Below are positions 1-6,054 of a stretch of 6,244 bases of DNA, one piece after another. The stretch comes from Bacteroidetes bacterium QS_8_68_15 (GTDB lineage: Bacteria; Bacteroidota; Rhodothermia; Rhodothermales; Salinibacteraceae). Under the pieces are notes generated by a model. The model was not told where the DNA came from. It saw nothing but the letters and a program-made list of their open reading frames with translations, and ran no database searches. The position numbers were made by a program, and so were the translations under genes. The first letter of the stretch is position 1. Each line of letters begins with the position of its first letter. The DNA lies in contig PXTR01000084.1 in the NCBI GenBank assembly GCA_003023245.1, positions 1-6,244 of the forward strand, written 5' to 3'.

Positions 1-55
1 CGGGCGGCGCGATAAGCAGCAGGGCGAGCAGCGGGAGGGCGTGGAGCGCGCGCAT
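1..55 (-). CDS. N-terminus of an exported protein (partial, runs off left edge)
   Basis: An ATG on the minus strand at 55-53 opens a frame that stays open to the window edge. Its 18 complete codons read MRALHALPLLALLLIAPP. One Arg near the start followed by a Leu/Ala-rich hydrophobic core is the layout of a Sec signal peptide, so the product is probably exported or a lipoprotein; the cleavage site lies outside the window. There is no clear Shine-Dalgarno sequence in front of the ATG, as for the other starts here. The function cannot be told from 18 residues. The gene points the same way as the flavoprotein gene upstream of it, with a gap of about 250 bp, so it probably has its own promoter. 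The start is inferred from the signal-peptide pattern alone. Confidence 0.55.
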   Translation of the reverse strand, partial: MRALHALPLLALLLIAPP

Positions 56-306
56 CGGGGCGGGGAGCTCGTTTGGGGAGGAACGGGGCGATCGTGCCTC
101 GCAGGGTCTACGTAGCAGGGCGGCGTATGTGCCGTCCTGCGCGGAGCGGCGGCGCGCGTTGCGGGCTCCGGTCGGAATACCGCTACGACCAGCGAGCCCG
201 GTAGGCGCGGCAGAGGCGGTGGACCATCGTCGCGTAGTGCAGCGGATCGCCCGTCGGACGCAGGTGAAAAACACTCCCACGCTCCCGCACGCCCACGCCC
301 CCACAC
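56..306. other. Intergenic region with a G-rich repeat and a possible tiny ORF
   Basis: About 250 bp separate the flavoprotein stop from the start of the exported-protein gene. The part next to the stop (about 267-306) is a low-complexity run of CCCACGC-like units ending in an A tract, described separately. The remainder is GC-rich with no tRNA-like fold and no clear promoter. A minus-strand frame from a GTG at 296 to a TAG at 185-183 could encode 37 residues, including HYATMVHRLCRAYRARWS. It is too short and too isolated to call as a gene. Confidence 0.5.
267..302 (-). other. G-quadruplex motif plus T tract just after the flavoprotein stop
   Basis: Read on the minus strand, 302-276 contains four G runs of 5, 3, 3 and 3 bases separated by loops of 3, 5 and 5 bases. 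This satisfies the usual G3+N1-7 quadruplex rule. It starts five bases after the TGA stop at 309-307 and is followed by GTG and five T residues (271-267). The placement would suit a transcript-end or 3'-protecting structure. It is not a classical hairpin terminator because no stem is visible. The runs are also an imperfect CACGCCC-type short repeat. Confidence 0.5.
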
Positions 307-1794
307 TCAGAGAATCTGCTCCGGGTCCGGCTCGGCGACTTCGCCCTGGTAGTCGAAGATGCTCTTGATCCATTCGATGAGCCACTTGGTCTGCCGGCGC
401 ACGTACCACTGGTCGGCGGCGCGGCGCGCGCCGAGGCCCCAGGTGGGGTAGGGGTGAATCGTGTCGGCGAGGGTGCGCAGCGGGACGTCGTTGTTCATCG
501 CCACGGCGTACTCGCAGATCAGCTCGCCGGCGTGAGCGCCCAGGACGGAAGCGCCCAGGATCTGGCCGCGCCACTCGGTGGCGTACACCTTGATGAGGCC
601 CTCCGGCCGGCCCTCGCAGAAGGCGCGGTCGAGCTTGTCGTAGGGAAAGCGGTACACCTCGTAGTCGATGCCTTCGTCTTCGAGCTGCCCCTCGGTGGCG
701 CCGACGTGGGCGAGCTCCGGGTCGGTGTAGGTGACCCAGGGGACGTGGTCGGTGTCTATCGTGACGGGCAGCTTCAGCAGGGCGTTGACGGCGGCGACCT
801 TCGCCATGTGCTCGCTCATGTGGGTGAACTGGTAGCGCCCGGTCACGTCGCCGGCGGCGTAGATGTGGCGCTGCGAGGTGCGGCACCGCTTGGATACGTC
901 GATGCCTTGCTCGGTGTAGTCGACGCCGGCCGCGTCGAGGTGCAGCGGGTCGAGCGAGGGGCCGCGGCCGGTCGCCACCAGAAGCGCGTCGGACTCCAGG
1001 CGCTCGGTCTGGCCGTCGGCGGTCTGGATGTCGGCGTAGACCGCGCCGGTGGGGTCGTCACCGTCGGGGCCGTGCTCGCCGACGCGCTCCACCGTCGCGC
1101 CGAGGTGGTAGCGCACGCCTTCGTCTTCGAGCTGCTCGCGCAGCATCTCGGTCAGTTCCGGGTCGTCCTTGCCGAGGATGCGGCCCTCGTGCTCGACAAC
1201 GGTCACCTCGCTGCCGAGGCGCTGGAGGGCCTGCGTCACCTCGGTGCCGATGGGCCCGGCCCCGATGACGAGCAGGCGCTCGGGCCGGCGGCTGATTTCG
1301 AAGAGCGAGCGGCTGGTCAGGTGGGGCGTCTGGTCGAGGCCGTCGATGGGGGGCGGGTCGGGCGCGCCGCCGGCGGCGATGACGAGGTAGCGCGCGCTGG
1401 CGGTGTGCACGCCGTCCGATTGCTCGATCTCGACGGTGTGCGGCCCGAGGAAGCGGGCTTGGCCGGCGCGCACCTCCGCGCCGAGGGCTTCGAGGTGGCG
1501 CGGGTGGTCGGCGTCGTCGAACACCTCTTTCCGCACGTTGCGCACGTGGTCCATCACGGCGGCGAAGTCGACGTCCGGCTCGCGGTCTTTTAGCCCGTAG
1601 CGCGAGCCGTGGCGTTGGCGATGGGCGGCCTTGGCGCTGGCGAGGAGCGTCTTGGAGGGAATGCAGCCTTCCCACGTGCAGTCCCCGCCCAGCTGGGGCG
1701 TGCCCTCCTCGGCGGTCGAACCGATGTGCCCCTGCTCGACGAGGAGCGTCTTGGCTCCGACGCTGGCCCCGAGGCCGGCGGCGGTGAGGCCCGC
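307..1794 (-). CDS. FAD/NAD(P)-dependent disulfide oxidoreductase, DLD/mercuric-reductase-like, 5' end damaged
   Basis: From the Ala codon at 1794 to the TGA at 309-307, 495 residues match the pyridine-nucleotide disulfide oxidoreductase family. Numbering from that Ala, the redox-active pair is GGDCTWEGCIPSK (Cys39, Cys44), the NAD(P)-binding Rossmann motif is GAGPIG (178-183), and the second FAD motif is AAGDVTG (Asp316), followed by a dimerisation domain. The protein should be a cytoplasmic dimer passing electrons from NAD(P)H through FAD to the Cys pair. The lipoamide-dehydrogenase His-Glu dyad is absent: HPYPTWGL at 447-454 has Tyr and Leu at those positions. There is no N-terminal HMA domain and no C-terminal Cys pair, so true mercuric reductase is unlikely. 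The real substrate is unknown. The frame begins at AGLTAAG with no start codon, and the first FAD motif GxGxxG is not in frame. The membrane-protein gene runs into it in another frame. The frame stays open as far as a possible start at 2232, but that upstream translation is not protein-like. It is a damaged gene, a deletion fusion or a sequence error. Confidence 0.82.
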   Translation of the reverse strand, partial: AGLTAAGLGASVGAKTLLVEQGHIGSTAEEGTPQLGGDCTWEGCIPSKTLLASAKAAHRQRHGSRYGLKDREPDVDFAAVMDHVRNVRKEVFDDADHPRHLEALGAEVRAGQARFLGPHTVEIEQSDGVHTASARYLVIAAGGAPDPPPIDGLDQTPHLTSRSLFEISRRPERLLVIGAGPIGTEVTQALQRLGSEVTVVEHEGRILGKDDPELTEMLREQLEDEGVRYHLGATVERVGEHGPDGDDPTGAVYADIQTADGQTERLESDALLVATGRGPSLDPLHLDAAGVDYTEQGIDVSKRCRTSQRHIYAAGDVTGRYQFTHMSEHMAKVAAVNALLKLPVTIDTDHVPWVTYTDPELAHVGATEGQLEDEGIDYEVYRFPYDKLDRAFCEGRPEGLIKVYATEWRGQILGASVLGAHAGELICEYAVAMNNDVPLRTLADTIHPYPTWGLGARRAADQWYVRRQTKWLIEWIKSIFDYQGEVAEPDPEQIL

Positions 1795-2078
1795 GTAAAG
1801 TAGGCCCCGCCGCCGATCATGGCGGCGATCAGGCCGTAGACCCAGAGCGGCAGGTTGCGCCCCACCGCCAGCACGTAGACGTAGGACGAGAGGTAGAAGA
1901 GCCCCGCCAGCGAGGCGGGCATGAGATAGGAGCGCCCCCGCAAGAGCCGCCGCACGACCCACCCGATCGCCGCCACGTAGAGCGGAATCGTCCCCAGGTA
2001 GATGAGGACGAACACCAACGGGTTGACGTTGTAGTGCTGCGCCAGCGTCACCAGCCCGTCTCGGATCGAGTCCCACAT
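1590..2078 (-). CDS. Small three-helix membrane protein, joined out of frame to the flavoprotein
   Basis: The ATG at 2078 opens MWDSIRDGLVTLAQHYNVNP, followed by three hydrophobic segments at about residues 21-42, 52-72 and 76-94, with a basic cytoplasmic loop (RRLLRGRS) between the first two. This resembles a small uncharacterised inner-membrane family that I recall beside mercuric-reductase-like flavoproteins; the association is from memory, not searched. The believable part ends at about residue 95 (base 1794). Beyond it the frame runs on to 1590 as Pro/Ser/Arg-rich sequence that is the flavoprotein gene read out of frame. The native C-terminus is therefore missing or altered. There is no Shine-Dalgarno sequence; the ATG is chosen because the sequence becomes protein-like there. 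Pairing with the flavoprotein suggests the two work together at the membrane, but the function is unknown. Confidence 0.7.
   Translation of the reverse strand: MWDSIRDGLVTLAQHYNVNPLVFVLIYLGTIPLYVAAIGWVVRRLLRGRSYLMPASLAGLFYLSSYVYVLAVGRNLPLWVYGLIAAMIGGGAYFTRASPPPASGPASEPRRSSSSRGTSVRPPRRARPSWAGTARGKAAFPPRRSSPAPRPPIANATARATG
1795..1802 (-). other. Eight-base AT-rich junction between membrane-protein and flavoprotein frames
   Basis: The minus strand reads TACTTTAC here. Codons before it encode MIGGGA in the membrane-protein frame, and codons after it encode AGLTAAG in the flavoprotein frame. Leaving out these eight bases would join the frames into MIGGGAAGLTAAG, a canonical FAD-binding motif. The octamer stands out against its GC-rich surroundings. 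Whether it is an insertion, a deletion scar or an assembly error cannot be told from this sequence. Confidence 0.55.
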
Positions 2079-2358
2079 GGCGCGTATGTATGTGCGAGTC
2101 GGGGGCCGCTGGGGAAGAAACGGGCGCAGCTTCTTTTTTTGCGCACGCGCCGGGCGGTCCCCATTCGCAGAAGACGCGGCATGAGGATCGCAGGCAGGAG
2201 GCGGACGCGAGATCCTGCCGGGCGCGTCTCATGCCAACGACCGAACGAGGCAGAGTTTCCGCGGCTGGTCGTCAGCCGTCAGCGCATCAGCCCGGGGCGC
2301 GTGCGGGCGGTTTTTCAAAGGGAAGGCCGCCTGGTCCGCCGGCGCCCGCCCCCCGCAC
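2079..2358. other. 280-bp gap between sensor kinase and membrane-protein gene
   Basis: Both flanking genes are on the minus strand, and the gap is too large for tight translational coupling. I find no convincing gene in it. On the minus strand, about 60 bp before the membrane-protein ATG, there is a run of seven A residues (2140-2134) flanked by a 5-bp inverted repeat (GCGCA at 2124-2128, TGCGC at 2140-2144). A second short A/T run is at 2311-2319. No intrinsic terminator with a U tract follows the kinase stop. A promoter for the downstream gene probably lies here, but no matching -35/-10 pair is visible. Confidence 0.5.
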
Positions 2359-5300
2359 TCAACCCCGCTGCTCCGCCGCTTCCGCCGCGAGCGCCGCGTC
2401 GAGGGCGGACAGCAGCTCGCCGCGGTCGAAGGGCTTGCCGACGTAGCCGTCGAAGCCGGCCTCGCGGAACTGCTGCTCGTCGCCGGGCATGGCGTGAGCG
2501 GTTACGGCCACGGCGGGCGCGCCGGCGTGGTCTGGGTCGCCGCGCAGGCGGTGCAGCAGCTCGATGCCGTCCTGGTCGGGGCCGAGGTTGATGTCGAGCA
2601 GGAAGGCGTCGAAAGAGCGCTCCTCAGCGCGGGCGCAGGCGGTCTCCGAGTCGGCCACGGCCGTCACGTCGTAGCGCGTCTTCAGGACGTGCTCGGCCAG
2701 CATGCGGGTGTTTCGGTTGTCTTCCACCACCAGCAGAGCCGGGAGCGATGACGAGGCGCCGCCCGAAGCGCCCGCTTCCTCCGCGTCGGCGTTTTCCGCG
2801 ACGGGGGCGTTTTTCGCAGCGTGGTCGTCGGGGGCCGCTTCCTCCGCGCCGACGGGAGCAGCCAGGCGGGGAAAGGAGACGGTGAAGACCGATCCTTCAC
2901 CGGGCGTGGAGTCCACGGTAATCGTACCGTCCATCGTTTCGACGAGCCGTTTGGTAATCGCGAGGCCCAGGCCGCTGCCCTCGTGGGTGCGCTTCAGGCC
3001 GCTGGACTCCTGCTTGAAGTCCTCGAAGAGCTTCGGCAAAAACTCTTCGCTGATGCCGATGCCGGTGTCTTCCACGCGGAGGCGCACGGCGCGCGCATCG
3101 GCCTCGACCCCGACGGTCACGCGGCCCCCCGCTTCGGTAAACTTGATGGCGTTGCCGACGAGGTTGTTGAGGATGCGGTGCAGGGCCTTCGGGTCGAGCG
3201 CGGCGCGCGCCTCCGCAGCATCGTTTTGCCCGGCATCGTCTCGCCCGGGAAAGCAGCGGGCGTTCAGCGCGAGGCCTTTTTCCGCGGCCAGCGGCTGAAG
3301 CAGGGCGACGGCTTCCTCGGCTTCCTCGGCCACCGTGACTTCCTGGAGGGCGACCTCGGGGGCGCCGCCCTCGAACTGGGCCAGGCGCAGCACCGAGTCG
3401 AGGGTTTCTTGCAGGCGCTGCCCGCTCGTGGCGATGCGCTCGGCAAACTCCTCCTGCACGCCCTCCCCTTCCTCGGCGAGCACGTCGGCGAAGCCGAGAA
3501 TCGAAGCCAGCGGCGTGCGCAGCTCGTGGCTCATGTTGTTCAGGAAGGACGTCTTGGCCTTCAGCAACTCCTCGGCCCGCTCGCGCGCCTGGCGCTCGGC
3601 CTCGAAGCGGCGGCTGTCGGTTACATCGCTGAAGGTGCCGGTGGTGCCGGTCACCTCGCCGGTCTCATCGTCGAAGACGAGCTGGGCGCTCACGCGAATC
3701 CACCGCGTCTCTCCGCTCGCGGTGACGAAGCGCGTCTTGGAGTTGAGATCGCGGTCGCGCGCCGCGACTTTTTCGCGGAATGACCGGTCCATCTTCTCGC
3801 GCTCCTCGGGGTGGAGGTGCTCGGTAAAGGGAGCGCCGAGGCTGTCCTCCACGGAGTAGCCCAGCGTGTCTTCCCAGGAAGGGCTCAGCAGCGTCCACCG
3901 GCCCTCCGCGTCGGTGCGAAAGATCACGTCGCGGGCGTTTTCGACGACGGAGCGGAAGCGCTCCTCACTCCGGCGCAGCTCGCGGCGGACCTGCTCGCGC
4001 TCGGTCACGTCGCGGGTGTTGGCGACGAAGCCCTCGATGGCCGGGTCGTCGGTGAGGTTGCGCACCAGCGACTCGAGGTGCACCCACGAGCCGTCGGCGT
4101 GGCGCGCGCGGCACTGAATGGTGACGACCGCGCCAGGCTGCTGCTCCATCTCGGCAAACTCGCGGCGCACGCGCTCGCGGTCCTCGGGATGGATGCCTTC
4201 GAAGACGGGCCGGCCGAGAATCACCTCGGGGTCGTGTCCCAGCACTTCGCGGAAGGACGGGCTTTCGTAGCGCACCGTGCCGTCGGGGTTGAGGATGGTC
4301 ATGATGTCGGAGGCGCGCTCCACGAGCGTGCGGTGACGCTCCTCGCTTTTGCGCAGGGCCTGCTCGGCCTCTTTCTGCTCGGTGATGTCCTGCGCGACGC
4401 CCACGATGCGTTCGGGCTCGCCGTCGTCGCCGATGACGGGAAAAGAGCGGTCGCGCACCCAGCGCACCGTGCCGTCGGGCCGGCGAATGCGATATTCCGC
4501 GGGAGAGACGTGTTTTTCCTGGCGAGCGGCCCGCGCAGATTTTCCCTGGCGAACGGCTCGCGCAAACCGGCGGACGTGCGCGCGGTCGTCCGGGTGAATC
4601 GCCTCCATCCAGGCGCGCGGGTTTTCGTAGAGCTGCTCGCGGGGGCGCCCCCAGACCTCCTCGAAGGCGGGGCTGACGTAGAGCAGGTCGTGGCTCTCGG
4701 CGTCGATGATCCAGAAGACTTCCGAGACCGTCTCGGCGATCTGGCGGAACTGCCTTTCGCTTTCGCGCAGCTCAGCCTCGGCGCGTTTGCGCTCGGTCAC
4801 GTCGCGCGAGTTGAGCGCCACGCCGCGTACGGCCGGGTCGTCGGTGAGGTCGCACGCCATCGTTTCGAGATGCACCCACGAGCCGTCGGCGTGGCGCGTG
4901 CGGTAGCAAGCGCTATTGAAGCCGCCGGGCTCGTCGAGCAACCCCTCGAACTCATTGCGCACGCGCTCCCGGTCCTCGGGATGGACGCGGTCGAACGGGT
5001 CGCTGCCGGCGAGTTCGTCGGGCCGGTAGCCCAGTACGCGCTCGACGGCGGGGTTGTGGTAGCGCACGGTGCCGTCGGGGTCGAGAATGCTGATGATGCC
5101 GGAAGCCTGCTCGACGAGGGCGTGGAAGCGTTCTGCGCTCGCGCGGGACCCGTTGCGGCGGCGGCGGCTTTCGAGGGCGTCCATCGCGGTGGCCGCCAGG
5201 TCTTTCAGGTGCGCCCGGTCGTCGGCGCTCATGGTGCGCGGCTGCGCGCTGAGGACGCAGAGCGTCCCGATGCGGTGCTCCTCCTCCGGCGTGACGAGGG

Positions 5301-5733
5301 GCGCGCCGGCGTAGAAGCGGACGTGCGGCGGCCCGGTCACGAAAGGCGCCTCGGCGAAGCGGTCGTCCTGCCGCGCATCTTCGACGACCAGCGGCTCGTC
5401 GTCGTCCCGGATGGCGTAGTGGCAAAACGACTGCGCCCGCTCGGGGGCCACCGGTGCGCAGCTGCCGTCGGTGCTGTGAAAAGACTTGGTCCAGTGCTGG
5501 TCCGCGCCGACGAACGCGATCATCGCCTGCGGCGCGTCGAAGGCGCGCGTGGCCAGCCGCGTGATACGGTCGAAGGTCTCCTCCTCCTGCGGCGTGTCGA
5601 GCACGTCGTAGCGGCGGAGGGCGCGCAGGCGCTCAGCCTCGCTACGAGAGGCTCCCGGCCTGCGCGCATCTGCGCTGCCGGGACTGCTCAGGCTGCGGCG
5701 GGAGCGGGGGGACGAGAGGGCGTGCTCACTCAT
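2359..5733 (-). CDS. Hybrid sensor histidine kinase, GAF-PAS4-HisKA-HATPase-REC
   Basis: This 1124-residue protein has no signal peptide or membrane segment, so it is a soluble cytoplasmic sensor. Domains, numbered from the ATG at 5733: GAF about 35-190 (opening ERLRALRRYDVLDTP); PAS1 200-312; PAS2 325-451; PAS3 463-578; PAS4 590-705, each ending in a D(V/I)T motif and followed by a charged helical linker; HisKA 726-791 with phospho-acceptor His736 in SHELRTP; HATPase about 840-957 with N box Asn857/Asn861, DTGIGI (889-894), F box LFEDF and GSGLGL (919-924); an acidic Ala/Glu-rich linker; and a receiver at about 998-1118 with Asp1005, phospho-acceptor Asp1047, Thr1078 and Lys1100. All catalytic residues are present, so it should autophosphorylate and pass phosphate to its own receiver. 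No Hpt protein or output regulator is in the window, so its target and ligand are unknown. A GTG directly precedes the ATG and could also be the start (5736). PAS1/PAS3 and PAS2/PAS4 look duplicated, and PAS2 carries a tandem 9-residue repeat. Confidence 0.95.
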   Translation of the reverse strand: MSEHALSSPRSRRSLSSPGSADARRPGASRSEAERLRALRRYDVLDTPQEEETFDRITRLATRAFDAPQAMIAFVGADQHWTKSFHSTDGSCAPVAPERAQSFCHYAIRDDDEPLVVEDARQDDRFAEAPFVTGPPHVRFYAGAPLVTPEEEHRIGTLCVLSAQPRTMSADDRAHLKDLAATAMDALESRRRRNGSRASAERFHALVEQASGIISILDPDGTVRYHNPAVERVLGYRPDELAGSDPFDRVHPEDRERVRNEFEGLLDEPGGFNSACYRTRHADGSWVHLETMACDLTDDPAVRGVALNSRDVTERKRAEAELRESERQFRQIAETVSEVFWIIDAESHDLLYVSPAFEEVWGRPREQLYENPRAWMEAIHPDDRAHVRRFARAVRQGKSARAARQEKHVSPAEYRIRRPDGTVRWVRDRSFPVIGDDGEPERIVGVAQDITEQKEAEQALRKSEERHRTLVERASDIMTILNPDGTVRYESPSFREVLGHDPEVILGRPVFEGIHPEDRERVRREFAEMEQQPGAVVTIQCRARHADGSWVHLESLVRNLTDDPAIEGFVANTRDVTEREQVRRELRRSEERFRSVVENARDVIFRTDAEGRWTLLSPSWEDTLGYSVEDSLGAPFTEHLHPEEREKMDRSFREKVAARDRDLNSKTRFVTASGETRWIRVSAQLVFDDETGEVTGTTGTFSDVTDSRRFEAERQARERAEELLKAKTSFLNNMSHELRTPLASILGFADVLAEEGEGVQEEFAERIATSGQRLQETLDSVLRLAQFEGGAPEVALQEVTVAEEAEEAVALLQPLAAEKGLALNARCFPGRDDAGQNDAAEARAALDPKALHRILNNLVGNAIKFTEAGGRVTVGVEADARAVRLRVEDTGIGISEEFLPKLFEDFKQESSGLKRTHEGSGLGLAITKRLVETMDGTITVDSTPGEGSVFTVSFPRLAAPVGAEEAAPDDHAAKNAPVAENADAEEAGASGGASSSLPALLVVEDNRNTRMLAEHVLKTRYDVTAVADSETACARAEERSFDAFLLDINLGPDQDGIELLHRLRGDPDHAGAPAVAVTAHAMPGDEQQFREAGFDGYVGKPFDRGELLSALDAALAAEAAEQRG
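4079..4898 (-). repeat. Duplicated PAS-pair module, 792-bp period
   Basis: A 28-bp stretch at 4079-4106 is identical to 4871-4898, and an 18-bp stretch at 3997-4014 is identical to 4789-4806. Both pairs are offset by exactly 792 bp, or 264 codons. The offset also aligns the starts of PAS1 with PAS3 and PAS2 with PAS4. PAS1 and PAS3 share long blocks such as HPEDRERVR, RHADGSWVHLE and LTDDPA. PAS2 and PAS4 have diverged further. This suggests duplication of a two-PAS unit inside the kinase gene. Confidence 0.75.
4513..4566 (-). repeat. 27-bp tandem duplication within PAS2
   Basis: Bases 4513-4539 and 4540-4566 are adjacent copies that match at 23 of 27 positions. In the protein they give FARAVRQGK followed by SARAARQEK (residues 390-407), a doubled basic helical segment. 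The usual spacing from HPDD to the EYRI strand in such PAS domains is about 27 residues and here it is about 35. The second copy therefore looks like an insertion that kept the frame. Confidence 0.8.
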
Positions 5734-5912
5734 CACGAAGAGGCGGGAAACGGAAGAAACCGTCGGCGGCCGGTCGTCGAAGATTGTCGGCGGTTACACA
5801 TCGACACGACCGCTGCAAAAATGTCGCCAGTGTGAGCAGCGAAACGCGCCGGGCAACGAGCGCGCTGCGTGTCGGCGAAAGCGGCATACGGATCTACATG
5901 GCAAACAGGAAG

Positions 5913-5922
5913 GGAACGTTCC
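5913..5922. promoter_or_regulatory. Perfect 10-bp palindrome, possible operator
   Basis: GGAACGTTCC is a perfect palindrome centred about 45 bp upstream of the candidate -10 element of the lactate dehydrogenase promoter. That position would suit an activator or repressor site. Short palindromes occur by chance and no matching regulator is known from the window, so this is only a candidate. Confidence 0.25.
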
Positions 5923-5937
5923 GGCGCGACGAGCGCT

Positions 5938-5975
5938 TCGAGACGGAGACGTGTAGAAGTTACAATCTATGTTTG
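5938..5975 (+). promoter_or_regulatory. Candidate promoter of the lactate dehydrogenase gene
   Basis: This lies in the main AT-rich island of the intergenic region. Two readings overlap. A sigma70-like pair is TCGAGA (5938-5943, 4 of 6 to TTGACA), a 17-bp spacer, and TACAAT (5961-5966, 5 of 6 to TATAAT). Alternatively TATGTTTG (5968-5975) fits the Bacteroidota -7 consensus TAnnTTTG exactly, but no good -33 TTTG is present at the expected distance. Either reading would start transcription about 70-80 bases before the ATG. Confidence 0.5.
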
Positions 5976-6054
5976 ATTTACCCTCGTCCGCCCGGCTTCC
6001 AGCCGTCTGCTCCCGCTCGCCCCGCTCCTTCTCGACCCCCCATTTGCCGCCCCT

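Larger units (their letters stand above)
5734..6054. other. Divergent intergenic region between kinase and lactate dehydrogenase
   Basis: About 320 bp separate the two divergent genes and no credible gene lies between them. On the kinase side there are direct repeats GTCGGCGG (5762-5769, 5786-5793) and an inverted repeat CGGTCGT/ACGACCG (5771-5777, 5806-5812). No good minus-strand promoter is evident; a weak TGTAAC (minus strand, about 5798-5793) is the closest. The lactate dehydrogenase side has the promoter described separately and then a strongly pyrimidine-rich leader (about 5981-6054). No Rex-type TTGTGA/TCACAA operator, which often controls lactate dehydrogenase genes, is visible. Confidence 0.55.

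Noticed and set aside
454..1593. Plus-strand open frame of about 380 codons opposite the flavoprotein
   Set aside because: Antisense shadow of a clear flavoprotein; the composition is repetitive and no motif is recognisable.
307..1794. Mercuric reductase (merA) and a mercury-resistance operon
   Set aside because: There is no HMA domain, no C-terminal Cys pair and no merR, merT or merP neighbours; the resemblance is only at family level.
1790..1805. Programmed -1 ribosomal frameshift joining membrane protein and flavoprotein
   Set aside because: No X-XXY-YYZ slippery heptamer is present, and a -1 slip would give GGGAYFYAGLTAAG, which spaces the FAD glycines wrongly.
1795..2232. Extending the flavoprotein frame upstream to a possible start at 2232
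   Set aside because: The frame is open, but the translation is Arg/Ala/Gly-rich and passes out of frame through the obvious membrane-protein segments, so it is not the true N-terminus.
2291..2316. Plus-strand terminator (GCCCG/CGGGC stem followed by five T residues)
   Set aside because: The stem is only 5 bp, the T run is interrupted soon after, and no plus-strand gene lies upstream to be terminated.
3811..5835. Long plus-strand open frame of about 670 codons opposite the sensor kinase
   Set aside because: It is antisense to a kinase with all catalytic motifs intact. Its translation is Val/Gly/Ala/Arg-rich with no recognisable domain, as expected for an antisense frame in GC-rich coding DNA.
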